A stretch of 64,000 bases of DNA from Hermatobates lingyangjiaoensis (GCA_026182355.1 JAPFBL010000574.1:1-64000); one strand, 5' to 3'; counted from the stretch's first letter, positions 13,736 through 28,232 are shown. The notes: a model not told the origin generated them from the letters alone. Program-made: numbers and translations.

Positions 13736-13786
<51 letters not shown>

Positions 13787-13860
13787 AACGTCGGCCTAGG
13801 AAGGAGCTTATTTTCTTTTATTTGACCTAGCCCTCAATAACAAAACAAAGAATATATATA
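13736..13860. mobile_element. (TA)n tract joined to a Penelope-type terminal-repeat fragment
   Basis: About 24 TA units run straight into CGAAACGTCGGCCTAGGAAG, the 3' half of the ACGU-family hammerhead. The sequence then continues like 63400-63450 (TTATTTTCTTTTATTTGACC). The 5' half of the ribozyme has been replaced by the TA repeat. Confidence 0.7.
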
Positions 13861-14139
13861 TATATTATCTTATTGTAGATACATTTTAAATGAATAATAA
13901 TTATAAAGAAATGAAACAGTAACTACCTTCGCTTTGGGAACTAACGTCTTCCCAAAATAAAGAGAATTATGAATATATAAGCAAATTTTCATAATAAATC
14001 GGTTAAAAGTTAAACCACGAATCAACTCGACAATATACCTTAATGATAAAGAAATAAACACCTATTTAGTTTCACCAAGTGGTTGCTTCATTGAACACAA
14101 GAAAATAAGAACTGCATAAACTCAATAGGATATATTATT

Positions 14140-14690
14140 TTTTTCTTCAGGATTGAGGTCTTATGATTAAAACTACTTCCCTCGCCGACGTTTCGACATA
14201 TATTTATGTCATCTTCAGGACTACAGCACTTTTTTTTTACAATATTGGATATTGTTTACATTTTAAATTTTTTACGTGAAGAGTAATAGAGAGGTAGATT
14301 GATAAATTTATTGATTGATAAATCTGGTACTACAACTATGGATATTGTAACATTGATATATGTATTTTTTTTTACACTTTTACATTATTTCAGAAGTATA
14401 GAGATCAATATGTTGTCCTCAGAAATCTTTTCTTTTTTTTTCAATACTGATCTCTATACTATTGAAATAATGTAAGAGCAATAAAAAAAAAATACATATA
14501 TCATTGTTATGTAATACCAGATTTATCAATCACTACCTCTCTATTAATCTTAATGCAATAATTAATATCCAATATTGTAAAAAAAGTGGTGTAGCCCTGA
14601 AAAAGACATAAATGGATGTCGAAACGCCGGCGAGGGAAGCAGTTTCAATTTAAGATCTCAACCCTCGACAAAAAGAATTACATCATTGGG
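14140..14690. mobile_element. Foldback element with ACGU-family hammerheads at both arms
   Basis: Inverted arms of about 270 bp (14144-14420 and 14440-14670) face each other. The left arm has an intact minus-strand hammerhead (14187-14218). The right arm's copy at 14606 has lost the core (CTGAAAA, and GAAACGCC). Confidence 0.8.
14187..14218 (-). ncRNA. Hammerhead ribozyme motif (ACGU family)
   Basis: On the minus strand: CTGAAGA, one base, stem II GACATA/TATGTC, GAAA, ACGTC. All conserved core positions are present. Confidence 0.7.
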
Positions 14691-16136
14691 TCAAGAAAAT
14701 AGGTAAATAAACTCAATACCACAAAAATGATTCACAACAGTAAATCAAATAAATAAAAAAAAAATCAAGGGTTTTTTGAGAACGAACTTCGACTTCCTCT
14801 AGAAAGGGCTTTGAAATTCTTATTTTTGTTCCATATATTATTGTAATATATTCTTCACAATGTACACTCATGGGCTTTAATTGTAATTTTATAGGTATAT
14901 GAATTATATACATACACAATTAAATTTTTTTACCTATTTCTCTTGGTACTATTTTTCGAGATAGCTTTTCTAGTTTTCTTCTCTCTGTTTTAATCACTAT
15001 ATGTTAATCACTATAGTGATTAACCTATTTCACAACTCTATAGATTGCAGTGAAACTGTAGAAAAGCAATTTTGATAGATAAAACTTCAATTTTTATTAA
15101 TAAACTGAAAGTAAAATTTCCACCTAAACTGTTAGTCTAATTTTCAATCAATTCCAGATGTTGCATATATATTATTTGCAAAAAAATTGAATATATTTCT
15201 ATTTTGAAATAAAATGATACTAGCTAATATAAAATGCAACTTAAAAATATGTACGTTCAAATTGAAAAAAAAAACATAAAAAAAATTTGATTTGCTATCA
15301 TTTTGACAATCTAAATTTTTTTTTGTTACAACAAATTTATCATTATATTTCAACGATGATAAAGCAGTACGAAAGGGGAGGGGAAAGTTCATAAATGAAC
15401 TAAAGTTTAAAAAAAAAAAAAAATAATAATACCCTCACAGTCAAAATATTTTCTGTCATGTGTCTTCATCCCCAAAAGCAGTTCTTCTTCTCCATTACTT
15501 TCTATGCACCCCCCCCCCCCTCACCCCGCGGGGAGAAAGAAAACCATTCGCACCCCCACTCATGTCGAAATTATTAATAATAGCATTTATCTATAAAAAT
15601 TTTATCCACTGGAGTGGAACTGCAATTACTCTTTACTGGAGTACGGCGGGAAAAAAACATGTTACTCTCCCAATCGTCAACCCCCCCCCCCCCCCATTTA
15701 AAAAGCACTACCATAAAGAGTTAGAAGACAAAGAACTCCAGCTAACTGACGCTTTGCAACAGACGTGCAGTGCCACATAACCGATTCACCGTAACCGATA
15801 AATTAAAAAGAAAAAAAAAAAAAGGAAACGAATTCGTTTCACCTTTGATTGTGTATGCAAATTTTTTTTTATTTTTGAATAACATATATTATTTCTATAA
15901 ATAAAAAGTTCGTGAACCATCTCTCTGACCTAATCAACTCAACAGCAGAGTTGAGTATTAAGTATCATTTCTTCTTCAACAGTATTAATTTATCGTCCTT
16001 GTTGATTTATCGATACATTACCTACATAAAATAAATATATAACATACCATAAACATATATGAATATAATTAATTAAATAAATTAAGATAAATACTTCGTT
16101 TGTTAAAATCCTTATACAGATTCATAGTCTCATCAT

Positions 16137-16138
<2 letters not shown>
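14691..16138. other. No gene recognised; poly-C runs
   Basis: The stretch holds C13 and C15 runs near 15508 and 15680. A 106-residue open frame across them is low-complexity and shows no family resemblance. Confidence 0.5.
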
Positions 16139-16202
<64 letters not shown>

Positions 16203-16219
16203 TATATAATATATATATT
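16139..16219. repeat. (TA)n microsatellite
   Basis: This is a long, slightly interrupted AT dinucleotide tract. Confidence 0.95.
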
Positions 16220-16971
16220 TTGTAGAGTTGAATTTACATTTTCAGTAACTCATTATTAACATTTTTAATTCAGAAAATATGCCCAATGATATTTCAAGTT
16301 TATAGAAACATTGCATTGAAAACAATAAGAATTTTGTTCATAGTTAAGGTAAAAAACATAAATGATTATAGTTTTTTCATTGTTCATAAAATGTTCAAAA
16401 CTCAAAGGTTGTCTGTTTTATTTAAAATAATTACATATTCATATATGAAATTTTATAGTGATCATAAAATGGCAGAGTAAGTTTTAGCATCTCACAAGTT
16501 CAAGCATTTAGATGAATTATTTTAAAAAGAATGTTTGTTTCTAAACAGAGTTTTAAAAACGAATTTGGAATAAGATTAATTTACAGTTAAAAATTATTAA
16601 TCCCCGATGATAATGTAAATTAAAAAAAAAAATAATTAAAACAGACATCTAAAAACAATCAAATAGTAAATATTCCTACATCAGTCATAAAACTTAAAAC
16701 AAATACCAGTCTAAAGAAGTATTTACTATTTGGTATAGTTATAAAACATAGAATAAACAAACCACAAACTAAGATAACATATTTTTTGCAATCTTTCGTT
16801 CTGATCAAATTTATTTATTATTCAATGAAATATTATAATTAAAACAATTATTACAGATACTTAAATACTTACATCATATCTGGCATCATAAATAACGCCT
16901 TTCAACTAGAGACAACTTCAATCGCATCAAAGAATTACTGATCTATACACTTTATCTCTTTAATGTTCAGT

Positions 16972-17004
<33 letters not shown>

Positions 17005-17330
17005 AGATTTCACAATAAAACGCGAAATAACAATCAATGTTCAAATCACAATCAGAACTACAAAAAAAAAATAGACTAAGATCTGTCAATCGTAACAAGC
17101 GGTCTTCGTCAGAGTCAAAACCTATTCTTTTAACAACCTTCTCAAATTTCCTGAATAATACTCTTTTTATTTCGTTTACACAATAAAATATGTGTGAACA
17201 CATTAATATATGTGTTAAGAAAGGACTCTCACCAAAACTTACACACACACAAATATATATATATATATATATATAATGATAAACGAAAAACGGTCCGGCA
17301 GGACAGATAACACTTAAAATAAACTGTGAC
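16220..17330. other. No gene recognised
   Basis: AT-rich; short (TA)n tracts at 16972-17000 and 17253-17274. The sequence at 17070-17125, with TCTGTCAATCGTAACAAGCGG, is a decayed arm of the AGAUCU hammerhead family. Confidence 0.5.
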
Positions 17331-17448
17331 ACATAGACTGAAACATAACAAAGACTCACTTTTCAATATTTCGACCGTAATGGCGGTCGAAATATTGAAA
17401 AGTGAGTCTTTGTTATGTTTCAGTCTATGAGTCACAGTTTATTTTAGG
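17329..17448. repeat. Near-perfect inverted repeat of AUAU-family arms
   Basis: Two arms of about 50 bp meet at CGACCGTAATGGCGGTCG, so the CUGANGA halves are missing and the two stem II arms are fused head to head. TA tracts lie just outside. Confidence 0.8.
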
Positions 17449-17449
17449 T

Positions 17450-18175
17450 ATATATATATATATATATATAAAATACGGAAAGTTAATTCATGACCTAAGA
17501 AACCCGGATTTAAAAAAGAATTTTAGAAAATTAGAAACATTTTTCTAACAAATTAATTAATGTGAAATCGGACATTCATTTTTTAAATTTATATATATAT
17601 AAATTCGCCTTAACAAGAAAAGAAAAAAAGTGCTAAGCCCTTTCTAAATATCTCGCAGTTAAAGAATTGAATTCTTTTTGAAAAGCAGGAATCTGAAAAG
17701 GTCTTAGAGAAACCTTTTGAACATTACTCGAAGTTCTAGTAATAACTTTGATGGTAGAGTCGCTTGGTTTACCATAACATGGCTAAAAATACAAATGAAC
17801 CATTATTTCACTGAACATAGAAAAGGAAAGACATTTCGTCATGAAAATATGTTTGTTAAAGTGAAGTTAGAATTTTGGTTTACATTTCACGAAGTCTTAA
17901 CATTTATATATTTTATCAGTACTTCTTCCTCATTATTAAATACATTGTTAAATATTACGCTATGTTTTATGTTAGTATATCTCTTTGTTGTTTTGTGTTT
18001 TATTTTTTTAATTATTTTAAATTATTATTAATTAAAATATAAAATTCTAATTTAAAATAAAAAAAATATCAAAAATTATATTTCAATATTTTTAAATTAA
18101 GAAATTCAATATTTAATCAATTAATGAAATAATTGTATTTAAATAAAATGTACAAACGAATATTTTTAAATTAAG

Positions 18176-18177
<2 letters not shown>
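17450..18177. other. No gene recognised
   Basis: The reading frame at 17717-18031 (104 residues) shows no family resemblance and sits in AT-rich DNA. Confidence 0.45.
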
Positions 18178-18268
<91 letters not shown>

Positions 18269-18280
18269 TATATATATATA
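18178..18280. repeat. (TA)n microsatellite
   Basis: About 100 bp of AT dinucleotides, flanking a hammerhead-bearing pair at 18400-18600. Confidence 0.95.
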
Positions 18281-18437
18281 ATGGGAATTCACAATTAATA
18301 ATGTGAAAAAATAATAAAACTTATAAATCGAGTGAGAAATTCCAAGGTAGTATAATCAGTTATTATGTGGTATTTACTCATTGCAGAGTAAAAAAAGTTA
18401 ACGAAATAGTCTCAACATATAGCAGTTTAATAATATG

Positions 18438-18470
18438 AACGAGTTTCGAACATGTAGTGTTCTTCTTCAG
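18438..18470 (-). ncRNA. Hammerhead ribozyme motif (ACGCGU family, variant palindrome)
   Basis: On the minus strand: CTGAAGA, A, stem II GAACA/TGTTC, GAAA, ACTCGTT. Stem III is one base off the palindrome. An inverted partner on the plus strand at 18543-18575 has a weaker stem II. Confidence 0.6.
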
Positions 18471-18579
18471 GTATAAAACCAAGGATGAGTGTCTGCAGTA
18501 CATTGGTGTCAGCACGGTCATATGTGGCAGTTGCTTTTATACCTGAAGAAGGACACTAAATGTTTGAAACGCGTTGTTT

Positions 18580-19215
18580 ACATTATTAAAGATGTGAAGC
18601 CTATTTCATTAAGTTTTTTTTTACCCTACAGCGACTGAGAATTATAGCAACAAAGTAAGCTACTGAGAAGGTCCCAACCTGCTTATAGCAATTTCTGTAA
18701 TAGGTTGTTTGCTAAACTTATATTCTTTTTTCTTTTTGTAATTATATGCTTATTTTTAAAAGTTTTTACTTAAATCACCATAACTAGATAATTTCCTGAC
18801 TAATTTAATGTAATGACATTACGAATGTTTCATTTATTTCATAATATGTCATGGTTTTTAATTGAAAGGCGTGAAAAAACAAACAGAAAACACAATGGGC
18901 TTGTCATCGTAAAAAATTAAAAAAAAAACCGTGTGTTTGTTTTAAGTAAAGATATTAATTTAAAAAAAATGTGTCATAAATGGATTTGTCTGCTAATCAA
19001 AACCAAGCTACTTTAAATACCAACTTATTTTTAAAAAAAAAGAAAAAGAAATGCAAAATGAGAAAATCTATAAAACACAATTTATACTAAATATTTTTGT
19101 GATTTTAATTAAATTTTTTAAACAAAAATTATTACTATTATTAGCAATAATCATATAATATAATACAGATTTTTTTTTTTTAGTAAATGGAAAAAGTAAA
19201 TCAACACATTGCCGT
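18580..19215. other. No feature recognised
   Basis: AT-rich DNA without visible repeats. Confidence 0.5.
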
Positions 19216-19701
19216 CAGTGGCGTAGCAAAGGGGAGGGGAGGTGATCCGCCCCATAAAATCTGAAATTTTATGCTAAAATGAGTTTTTAAGGTCGTAATT
19301 GTTTATATGTTTTATGTATATAATAATTTATTCAACAGATTTATCAACTGCAAAAATTTATTTTAAATTTTTCAAAAGTATTTATTTAAACGGGTTGAAA
19401 AGTTTATTAAATTTGTTAAGGCGGCAAGTCAATTTAAATTTAACCATTTTTTTTTATGATCTGTTTAATATACTTTTGTTTTGAGAAATCTTTGGTTTTT
19501 TTCTTTGATGACGACTATATGTATAAGAGTACATACATATTGTAATAAGATGAAAATCTGGGATTATTAACAATAGTCTAAAATTAAATCCTTGATTTGT
19601 AATTCCATAAAGGAATTTTAAATATTTTGAGGACTTTCTGGAATTTTGATTGGTTATGGGATTATCAAAGGCAAGCGGTAAAAATAGTTTCTACGCCACT
19701 G
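19216..19701. mobile_element. Non-autonomous TIR DNA transposon (CAGTGGCG family), copy 1
   Basis: The ends are CAGTGGCGTAG and CTACGCCACTG, an 11-bp perfect inverted repeat. Flanks ATTGCCGT and ATTGCCGA match at 7 of 8 bases, consistent with an 8-bp target duplication. No transposase. Related copies lie at 43172 and about 62150. Confidence 0.85.
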
Positions 19702-20497
19702 ATTGCCGATTTTCTACTGACTTTTTTAAATTTATCTTATTCACGTGTTAAGATGACCACGTATGGTATTAACGCTGAATCGCGAAACACAGAGATAAAA
19801 GACCTAAGCTCACGTTGAGGGAGTGCGGGCTCAGGCTACTATAATTGTTCTGTTTAATGATTTGTACGATTAATTAGTCATTAATAGTTATATACTTATA
19901 GATGATCTGTAGTACTAACATAAGTTCTAAAATAGATCCAAGTTCAATAAGCTCATGTGTTACTACAAATGAGACACAGCGAATGTTTTTTTCAAAAGAC
20001 ACCTTAAGACAGTGATCTCTAAAAAAAAATTGTTTTTTGTTTTTTTTTATGTGAGCAAAATAAGGGGGACACAAAAAAAAATATTCAAAAACAGTGCACA
20101 GTACAACTAGAAAAATCAACTAAGTGAAGTCATGAGATCATGCACTACTCAACAGACGACCCCTTCTGCTCAGCTCTCTTTGGCCAACCCTTAGAGATTA
20201 CTGTCTTAAGGGGGGTGAATCACAAAAGACTTCAAACTAAGATTTTCTCAATCGGGTTTACTAAAGGATAGAAATATTCAAAATCAAGAAGTAGTTAATA
20301 TTACAGTCATCTTCAGATCATATAAAAACAAAAAAAAAAAACAAAAAATTATAGTAGTTGTTTCTCATTTATATATAAATAATCTAAGAGCTCTACATAT
20401 TTCTTAATTAAATTAACACATTAATTCGGCAGAGTTTATGTAAATGCTTCTAATTTATAAGAAAACAAAACTATATTGGAACTGACGTGGAGTGAAA
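19702..20497. other. 3' flank of the ENT gene
   Basis: No repeat family recognised. It probably holds the ENT 3' UTR, but I could not fix its end. Confidence 0.4.
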
Positions 20498-20624
20498 TCA
20501 AAAGATATCGGTTGACACGATCAAAGGCATGATGATGCTGAAGGCAATACCAGCACAGATGCCTGTTATTAAAGAGGCTGCTCCGAACATGCTGGCGATG
20601 GCTGAGTGCTCAGCAGAGACAGTT
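20498..20624 (-). CDS. ENT coding exon 11 (C-terminus and stop)
   Basis: It encodes TVSAEHSAIASMFGAASLIT, GICAGIAFSIIMPLIVSTDI and F, then TGA: the last two membrane segments. The acceptor is GAATTCCAG. I did not find a convincing polyadenylation signal close to the stop. Confidence 0.95.
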
Positions 20625-23600
20625 CTGGAATTCAACAGCAAACGAGTTAGGCTTTTAGTAGCAATAAGGGCTTTAAATTCAGAGATGTAAATAATTACAA
20701 CTTGTATCGAAGAGTTTACCATACAACACATTTCCAATGATTGCTTTTGGCATAATCATTGTAACCTTTGAATAATGTCATTTATATTTGAGGGGAATTT
20801 CAAAAATTACGTCTCTATACAAAAATAAAAAAGTTCATCAAAACTTACAACGCCTTTCGAACACGTAATTTTTGAAATTCCCCAATTTGAGTAAATACCA
20901 CACTATAACAGATTGCACAAGTAATTAATTTATATTTAACATAAGTTTTATTCCAACAATAAAATCGTATAATAATTTTAAACATTAATTGCAATATGAC
21001 AATTCTGGCAAGTCACTGGTTTAAAACTTCTATGATTAACGTGTTGGTGTTTTTTTTTTCTCAGAGATATACTGCTTTAAAGCAACAAGTACTTAACAAA
21101 TCAATCCCAATAGACAGGCATTGAAAAAGAGTCCAAAAACCAGAATTTATGGAAATTTTAATTAAAATGAATTGGTAAGGATGGCAAAATTTCCAATCAA
21201 CATTTAAAGAATAATATCTCATAATCACTGGGTTTATATGGTTACTGGATCTGTTACATGACCAGTGGATCTGTAAATAGCCATGGTCTGAGGATCTGTT
21301 ACATGACCAGTGGATCTGTAAATAGCCATGGTCTGAGGATCTGTTACATGACCAGTGGATCTGTAAATAGCCATGGTCTGAGGATCTGTTACATGACCAG
21401 TGGTTCTGTAAATAGCCATGGTCTGAGGATCTGTTACATGACCAGTGGATCTGTAAATAGCCATGGTCTGAGGATCTGTTACATGACCAGTGGTTCTGTA
21501 AATAGCCATGGTCTGAGGATCTGTTACATGACCAGTGGATCTGTAAATAGCCATGGTCTGAGGATCTGTTACATGACCAGTGGATCTGTAAATAGCCATG
21601 GTCTGAGGATCTGTTACATGACCAGTGGATCTGTAAATAGCCATGGTCTGAGGATCTGTTACATGACCAGTGGATCTGTAAATAGCCATGGTCTGAGGAT
21701 CTGTTACATGACCAGTGGATCTGTAAATAGCCATGGTCTGAGGATCTGTTACATGACCAGTGGATCTGTAAATAGCCATGGTCTGAGGATCTGTTACATG
21801 ACCATGGTTCTGTAAATAGCCATGGTCTGAGGATCTGTTACATGACCAGTGGATCTGTAAATAGCCATGGTCTGAGGATCTGTTACATGACCAGTGGATC
21901 TGTAAATAGCCATGGTCTGAGGATCTGTTACATGACCAGTGGATCTGTAAATAGCCATGGTCTGAGGATCTGTTACATGACCAGTGGATCTGTAAATAGC
22001 CATGGTCTGAGGATCTGTTACATGACCAGTGGATCTGTAAATAGCCATGGTCTGAGGATCTGTTACATGACCAGTGGATCTGTAAATAGCCATGGTCTGA
22101 GGATCTGTTACATGACCAGTGGATCTGTAAATAGCCATGGTCTGAGGATCTGTTACATGACCAGTGGATCTGTAAATAGCCATGGTCTGAGGATCTGTTA
22201 CATGACCAGTGGATCTGTAAATAGCCATGGTCTGAGGATCTGTTACATGACCAGTGGATCTGTAAATAGCCATGGTCTGAGGATCTGTTACATGACCAGT
22301 GGATCTGTAAATAGCCATGGTCTGAGGATCTGTTACATGACCAGTGGATCTGTAAATAGCCATGGTCTGAGGATCTGTTACATGACCAGTGGATCTGTAA
22401 ATAGCCATGGTCTGAGGATCTGTTACATGACCATGGATCTGTAAATAGCCATGGTCTGAGGATCTGTTACATGACCAGTGGATCTGTAAATAGCCATGGT
22501 CTGAGGATCTGTTACATGACCAGTGGATCTGTAAATAGCCATGGTCTGAGGATCTGTTACATGACCAGTGGATCTGTAAATAGCCATGGTCTGAGGATCT
22601 GTTACATGACCAGTGGATCTGTAAATAGCCATGGTCTGAGGATCTGTTACATGACCAGTGGATCTGTAAATAGCCATGGTCTGAGGATCTGTTACATGAC
22701 CAGTGGTCTGTAAATAGCCATGGTCTGAGGATCTGTTACATGACCAGTGGATCTGTAAATAGCCATGGTCTGAGGATCTGTTACATGACCAGTGGATCTG
22801 TAAATAGCCTGGTCTGAGGATCTGTTACATGACCAGTGGATCTGTAAATAGCCATGGTCTGAGGATCTGTTACATGACCAGTGGATCTGTAAATAGCCAT
22901 GGTCTGAGGATCTGTTACATGACCAGTGGATCTGTAAATAGCCATGGTCTGAGGATCTGTTACATGACCAGTGGTTCTGTAAATAGCCATGGTCTGAGGA
23001 TCTGTTACATGACCATGGATCTGTAAATAGCCATGGTCTGAGGATCTGTTACATGACCAGTGGATCTGTAAATACCATGGTCTGAGGATCTGTTACATGA
23101 CCAGTGGTTCTGTAAATAGCCATGGTCTGAGGATCTGTTACATGACCAGTGGATCTGTAAATAGCCATGGTCTGAGGATCTGTTACATGACCAGTGGATC
23201 TGTAAATAGCCATGGTCTGAGGATCTGTTACATGACCAGTGGATCTGTAAATAGCCATGGTCTGAGGATCTGTTACATGACCAGTGGATCTGTAAATAGC
23301 CATGGTCTGAGGATCTGTTACATGACCAGTGGATCTGTAAATAGCCATGGTCTGAGGATCTGTTACATGACCAGTGGTTCTGTAAATAGCCATGGTCTGA
23401 GGATCTGTTACATGACCAGTGGATCTGTAAATAGCCATGGTCTGAGGATCTGTTACATGACCAGTGGATCTGTAAATAGCCATGGTCTGAGGATCTGTTA
23501 CATGACCAGTGGATCTGTAAATAGCCATGGTCTGAGGATCTGTTACATGACCAGTGGATCTGTAAATAGCCATGGTCTGAGGATCTGTTACATGACCAGT

Positions 23601-26600
23601 GGATCTGTAAATAGCCATGGTCTGAGGATCTGTTACATGACCAGTGGATCTGTAAATAGCCATGGTCTGAGGATCTGTTACATGACCAGTGGATCTGTAA
23701 ATAGCCATGGTCTGAGGATCTGTTACATGACCAGTGGATCTGTAAATAGCCATGGTCTGAGGATCTGTTACATGACCAGTGGATCTGTAAATAGCCATGG
23801 TCTGAGGATCTGTTACATGACCAGTGGATCTGTAAATAGCCATGGTCTGAGGATCTGTTACATGACCAGTGGATCTGTAAATAGCCATGGTCTGAGGATC
23901 TGTTACATGACCAGTGGATCTGTAAATAGCCATGGTCTGAGGATCTGTTACATGACCAGTGGATCTGTAAATAGCCATGGTCTGAGGATCTGTTACATGA
24001 CCAGTGGATCTGTAAATAGCCATGGTCTGAGGATCTGTTACATGACCAGTGGATCTGTAAATAGCCATGGTCTGAGGATCTGTTACATGACCATGGATCT
24101 GTAAATAGCCATGGTCTGAGGATCTGTTACATGACCAGTGGATCTGTAAATAGCCATGGTCTGAGGATCTGTTACATGACCAGTGGATCTGTAAATAGCC
24201 ATGGTCTGAGGATCTTACATGACCAGTGGATCTGTAAATAGCCATGGTCTGAGGATCTGTTACATGACCATGGATCTGTAAATAGCCATGGTCTGAGGAT
24301 CTGTTACATGACCAGTGGATCTGTAAATAGCCATGGTCTGAGGATCTGTTACATGACCATGGATCTGTAAATAGCCATGGTTGAGGATCTGTTAATGACC
24401 AGTGGATCTGTAAATAGCCATGGTCTGAGGATCTGTTACATGACCAGTGGATCTGTAAATAGCCATGGTCTGAGGATCTGTTACATGACCAGTGGATCTG
24501 TAAATAGCCATGGTCTGAGGATCTGTTACATGACCATGGATCTGTAAATAGCCATGGTCTGAGGATCTGTTACATGACCAGTGATCTGTAAATAGCTCAT
24601 GTCTGAGGATCTGTTACATGACCATGGATCTGTAAATAGCCATGGTCTGAGGATCTGTTACATGACCAGTGGATCTGTAAATAGCCATGGTCTAGGATCT
24701 GTTACATGACCAGTGGATCTGTAAATAGCCATGGTCTGAGGATCTGTTACATGACCAGTGGATCTGTAAATAGCCATGGTCTGAGGATCTGTTACATGAC
24801 CAGTGGATCTGTAAATAGCCATGGTCTGAGGATCTGTTACATGACCAGTGGATCTGTAAATAGCCATATGGTCTGAGGATCTGTTACATGACCAGTGGAT
24901 CTGTAAATAGCCATGGTCTGAGGATCTGTTACATGACCAGTGGATCTGTAAATAGCCATGGTCTGAGGATCTGTTACATGACCAGTGGATCTGTAAATAG
25001 CCATGGTCTGAGGATCTGTTACATGACCAGTGGATCTGTAAATAGCCATGGTCTGAGGATCTGTTACATGACCAGTGGATCTGTAAATAGCCATGGTCTG
25101 AGGATCTGTTACATGACCAGTGGATCTGTAAATAGCCATGGTCTGAGGATCTGTTACATGACCTGGATCTGTAAATAGCCATGGTCTGAGGATCTGTTAC
25201 ATGACCAGTGGTTCTGTAAATAGCCATGGTCTGAGGATCTGTTACATGACCAGTGATCTGTAAATAGCCATGGTCTGAGGATCTGTTACATGACCAGTGG
25301 ATCTGTAAATAGCCATGGTCTGAGGATCTGTTACATGACCAGTGGATCTGTAAATAGCCATGGTCTGAGGATCTGTTACATGACCAGTGGATCTGTAAAT
25401 AGCCATGGTCTGAGGATCTGTTACATGACCAGTGGATCTGTAAATAGCCATGGTCTGAGGATCTGTTACATGACCAGTGGATCTGTAAATAGCCATGGTC
25501 TGAGGATCTGTTACATGACCAGTGGATCTGTAAATAGCCATGGTCTGAGGATCTGTTACATGACCAGTGGATCTGTAAATAGCCATGGTCTGAGGATCTG
25601 TTACATGACCAGTGGATCTGTAAATAGCCATGGTCTGAGGATCTGTTACATGACCAGTGGATCTGTAAATAGCCATGGTCTGAGGATCTGTTACATGACC
25701 AGTGGATCTGTAAATAGCCATGGTCTGAGGATCTGTTACATGACCAGTGGATCTGTAAATAGCCATGGTCTGAGGATCTGTTACATGACCAGTGGATCTG
25801 TAAATAGCCATGGTCTGAGGATCTGTTACATTCGATATCACCTATCACGAACTCCTAATTGAAAACTTAAACCAAAGTGATTCTCTTAAGACTTCATTAT
25901 GTTCAGATTTGATCAGAAAAATGCCAGAAAAGAAAACAAAGAATATAACCAACTTATCAAAAATTCATTCCATATACAATCTGCCATGGTCTGGTATTTA
26001 CTTATGATGGGGAATTTCAAAAAAATACGTTTCCACACGAAATAACTTTATGTTAAAACTAACAACGTTTTTCGAACACTTAAGTGTTCTTCTTCTGGCT
26101 TACACTGAACTGTTTTCATCCCTCAACAGTGCAGATCTAATCCTTCAGAAAAACACTAAGTCTTCCAAACGTGTTGTTAGTTGTAATATAAATCTCTTTT
26201 GTGTAGGGACGTAATTTTTTTTGGAATTCCGCATTATTTAAAAATGTCTAATTACCATTACACCTGTGTTATGTATGCGAAGCCGCAGTTTTACTTGATA
26301 GAAATAATACGAAACAATTATATATATTTCAGTAAATAAAATAACTAAAAAATTTCTAAAAAAAAAGACTTGGAAATTGATTGATAATACCTGGGGCAGT
26401 ACATCATGGCAACACTGCTGAAGTAGCCATTTGAGAAGCCCATAGAAATACCTATGACCCAGTAAATCCAGTCATTGTCTATGAGGATGGGCCACTGCCG
26501 AACAACGCCTTGAGGACGGTAGTTACAAAGTAGGAACAAAGGGATGAATATCAATCTTAGTGTTACAGGCACCCACAGCCACCTGGGTCCAGGCTGCAAC

Positions 26601-28085
26601 GAAATTCACAATACAGCCACAACTACACTGATTTTAATACATTTCTTACCACTCTTTATCACACTAATAAACACAATATTTCAGACTGGACATAGTTTTT
26701 ATGAATATCACTTTTTTTTACACCGATACCCTAGCGGGTTAAACACGTTAGCCCTTTACGGTCTTTCCGTTTGATCAGCGATTCTACATTGGGAGTCCTA
26801 AATTTTTGCTAAATCAAGTGTATTTAGAGTAGGGATCTTTAACGAGTACCTGACATCGTACAGGCTTGGGAACGACGGTTTAACGTCATCTCCGAGGGAC
26901 GACGTACTCAGATTTATCCACCTCCCGCGTGAATAAATCGAGGACCAGGTGGGTATCGAACCCTGGGCCTACCAGTTCAAAAGCGAGTACGTTAACCACT
27001 GAGCTAACCTGGCCCTCTTATAGACATCATACTGTTGGTCAAAATTATATAAAACACCGTAACTTATTACTGTTGTCAACTTCAGATTTCAACATAAGTT
27101 TTGTCCGTTTGTCACATTATTAAACACAACTATTCAGATTTCAACGTAAGTGTGTTCCTGTTTGTCACATTAAACGCAACTATTCAGATTTCAACATATG
27201 TGTTGTCCGTCTTGTCACATTATTAAACGCAACTATTCAGATTTCAACATATGTGTTGTCCCTCTTGTCACATAATTAAACATAACTATTCAGGTTTCAA
27301 CATAAGTTTGTCCGTTTGTCACATTATTAACGCATCTATTCAGGCTTTAGAATAATTGTTGTCACTGCTTGTCACATTATTAAACACAACTATTCATGTT
27401 TTCGGATAATTGTTGTCACTACTTGTCACATTATTAAACACAACTATTCAGGTTTTCGAATAATTGTTGTCACTACTTGTCACATTATTAAACACAACTA
27501 TTCATGTTTTCGGATAATTGTTGTCACTACTTGTCACATTATTAAACATACCTATTCAGGTTTAGCGACCTTCTTATTTAAACCAGTGAAGAAATAGCCA
27601 CATTTATGAGTTCACGTGTATGTTGTTTAAAAACTTGTGTAAATTTGTTTAAGTAGAGATATATGTATTTCATTAAAAAAAAAGATACTTAGAAAATCTA
27701 AAATAACTATTATTAAATGCATTATTCAAACTTTAATAATTTGATAATTAAAAATCACTTTAGAGTAATTTTTTTTAATGATTTGAATATATGATGATAA
27801 ATTATCAAGTTGATGATATTAGTTATTATCAACATACCCAAGAACCCCAAGCAGAAACAAGGCTACCAAGCATAGCGCATGTGTTGAAGGTAAGAAAACA
27901 AGTAACATCCAAGTAGTACAGGTCAGGGATGATAAAGTCTTCATTCGACTTCTTTACATCTGGAATAAATATTAAAAGAATTTTAATTTCCATTCTGTAA
28001 ACTAAAAAAAAAGAATTTTGAAGTGAACACTTCACATATATGAAATAATTAGTATGTATATTTACATATATACTCATTACACAGA

Positions 28086-28128
<43 letters not shown>

Positions 28129-28182
28129 ATATATATATATAAAATAAATTCAAAATGAAAGAAACACACAGAAAGACACAGA

Positions 28183-28232
<50 letters not shown>

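Noticed and set aside
15460..15780. 106-residue frame across poly-C runs
   Set aside because: It is low-complexity, has no family resemblance and depends on homopolymer length.
17717..18031. 104-residue plus-strand frame
   Set aside because: Its hydrophobic end comes from AT-rich DNA; no motif, splice context or repeat supports it.
21240..25830. CRISPR-like array
   Set aside because: There are no unique spacers; units are contiguous and the genome is eukaryotic.
21234..25862. Long repetitive open frames on both strands (MAIYRSTGHVTDPQT and MTSGSVNSHGLRICY repeats)
   Set aside because: They follow from a 45-bp unit without stops in those frames, lie in an ENT intron, and break wherever a unit is 44 bp.
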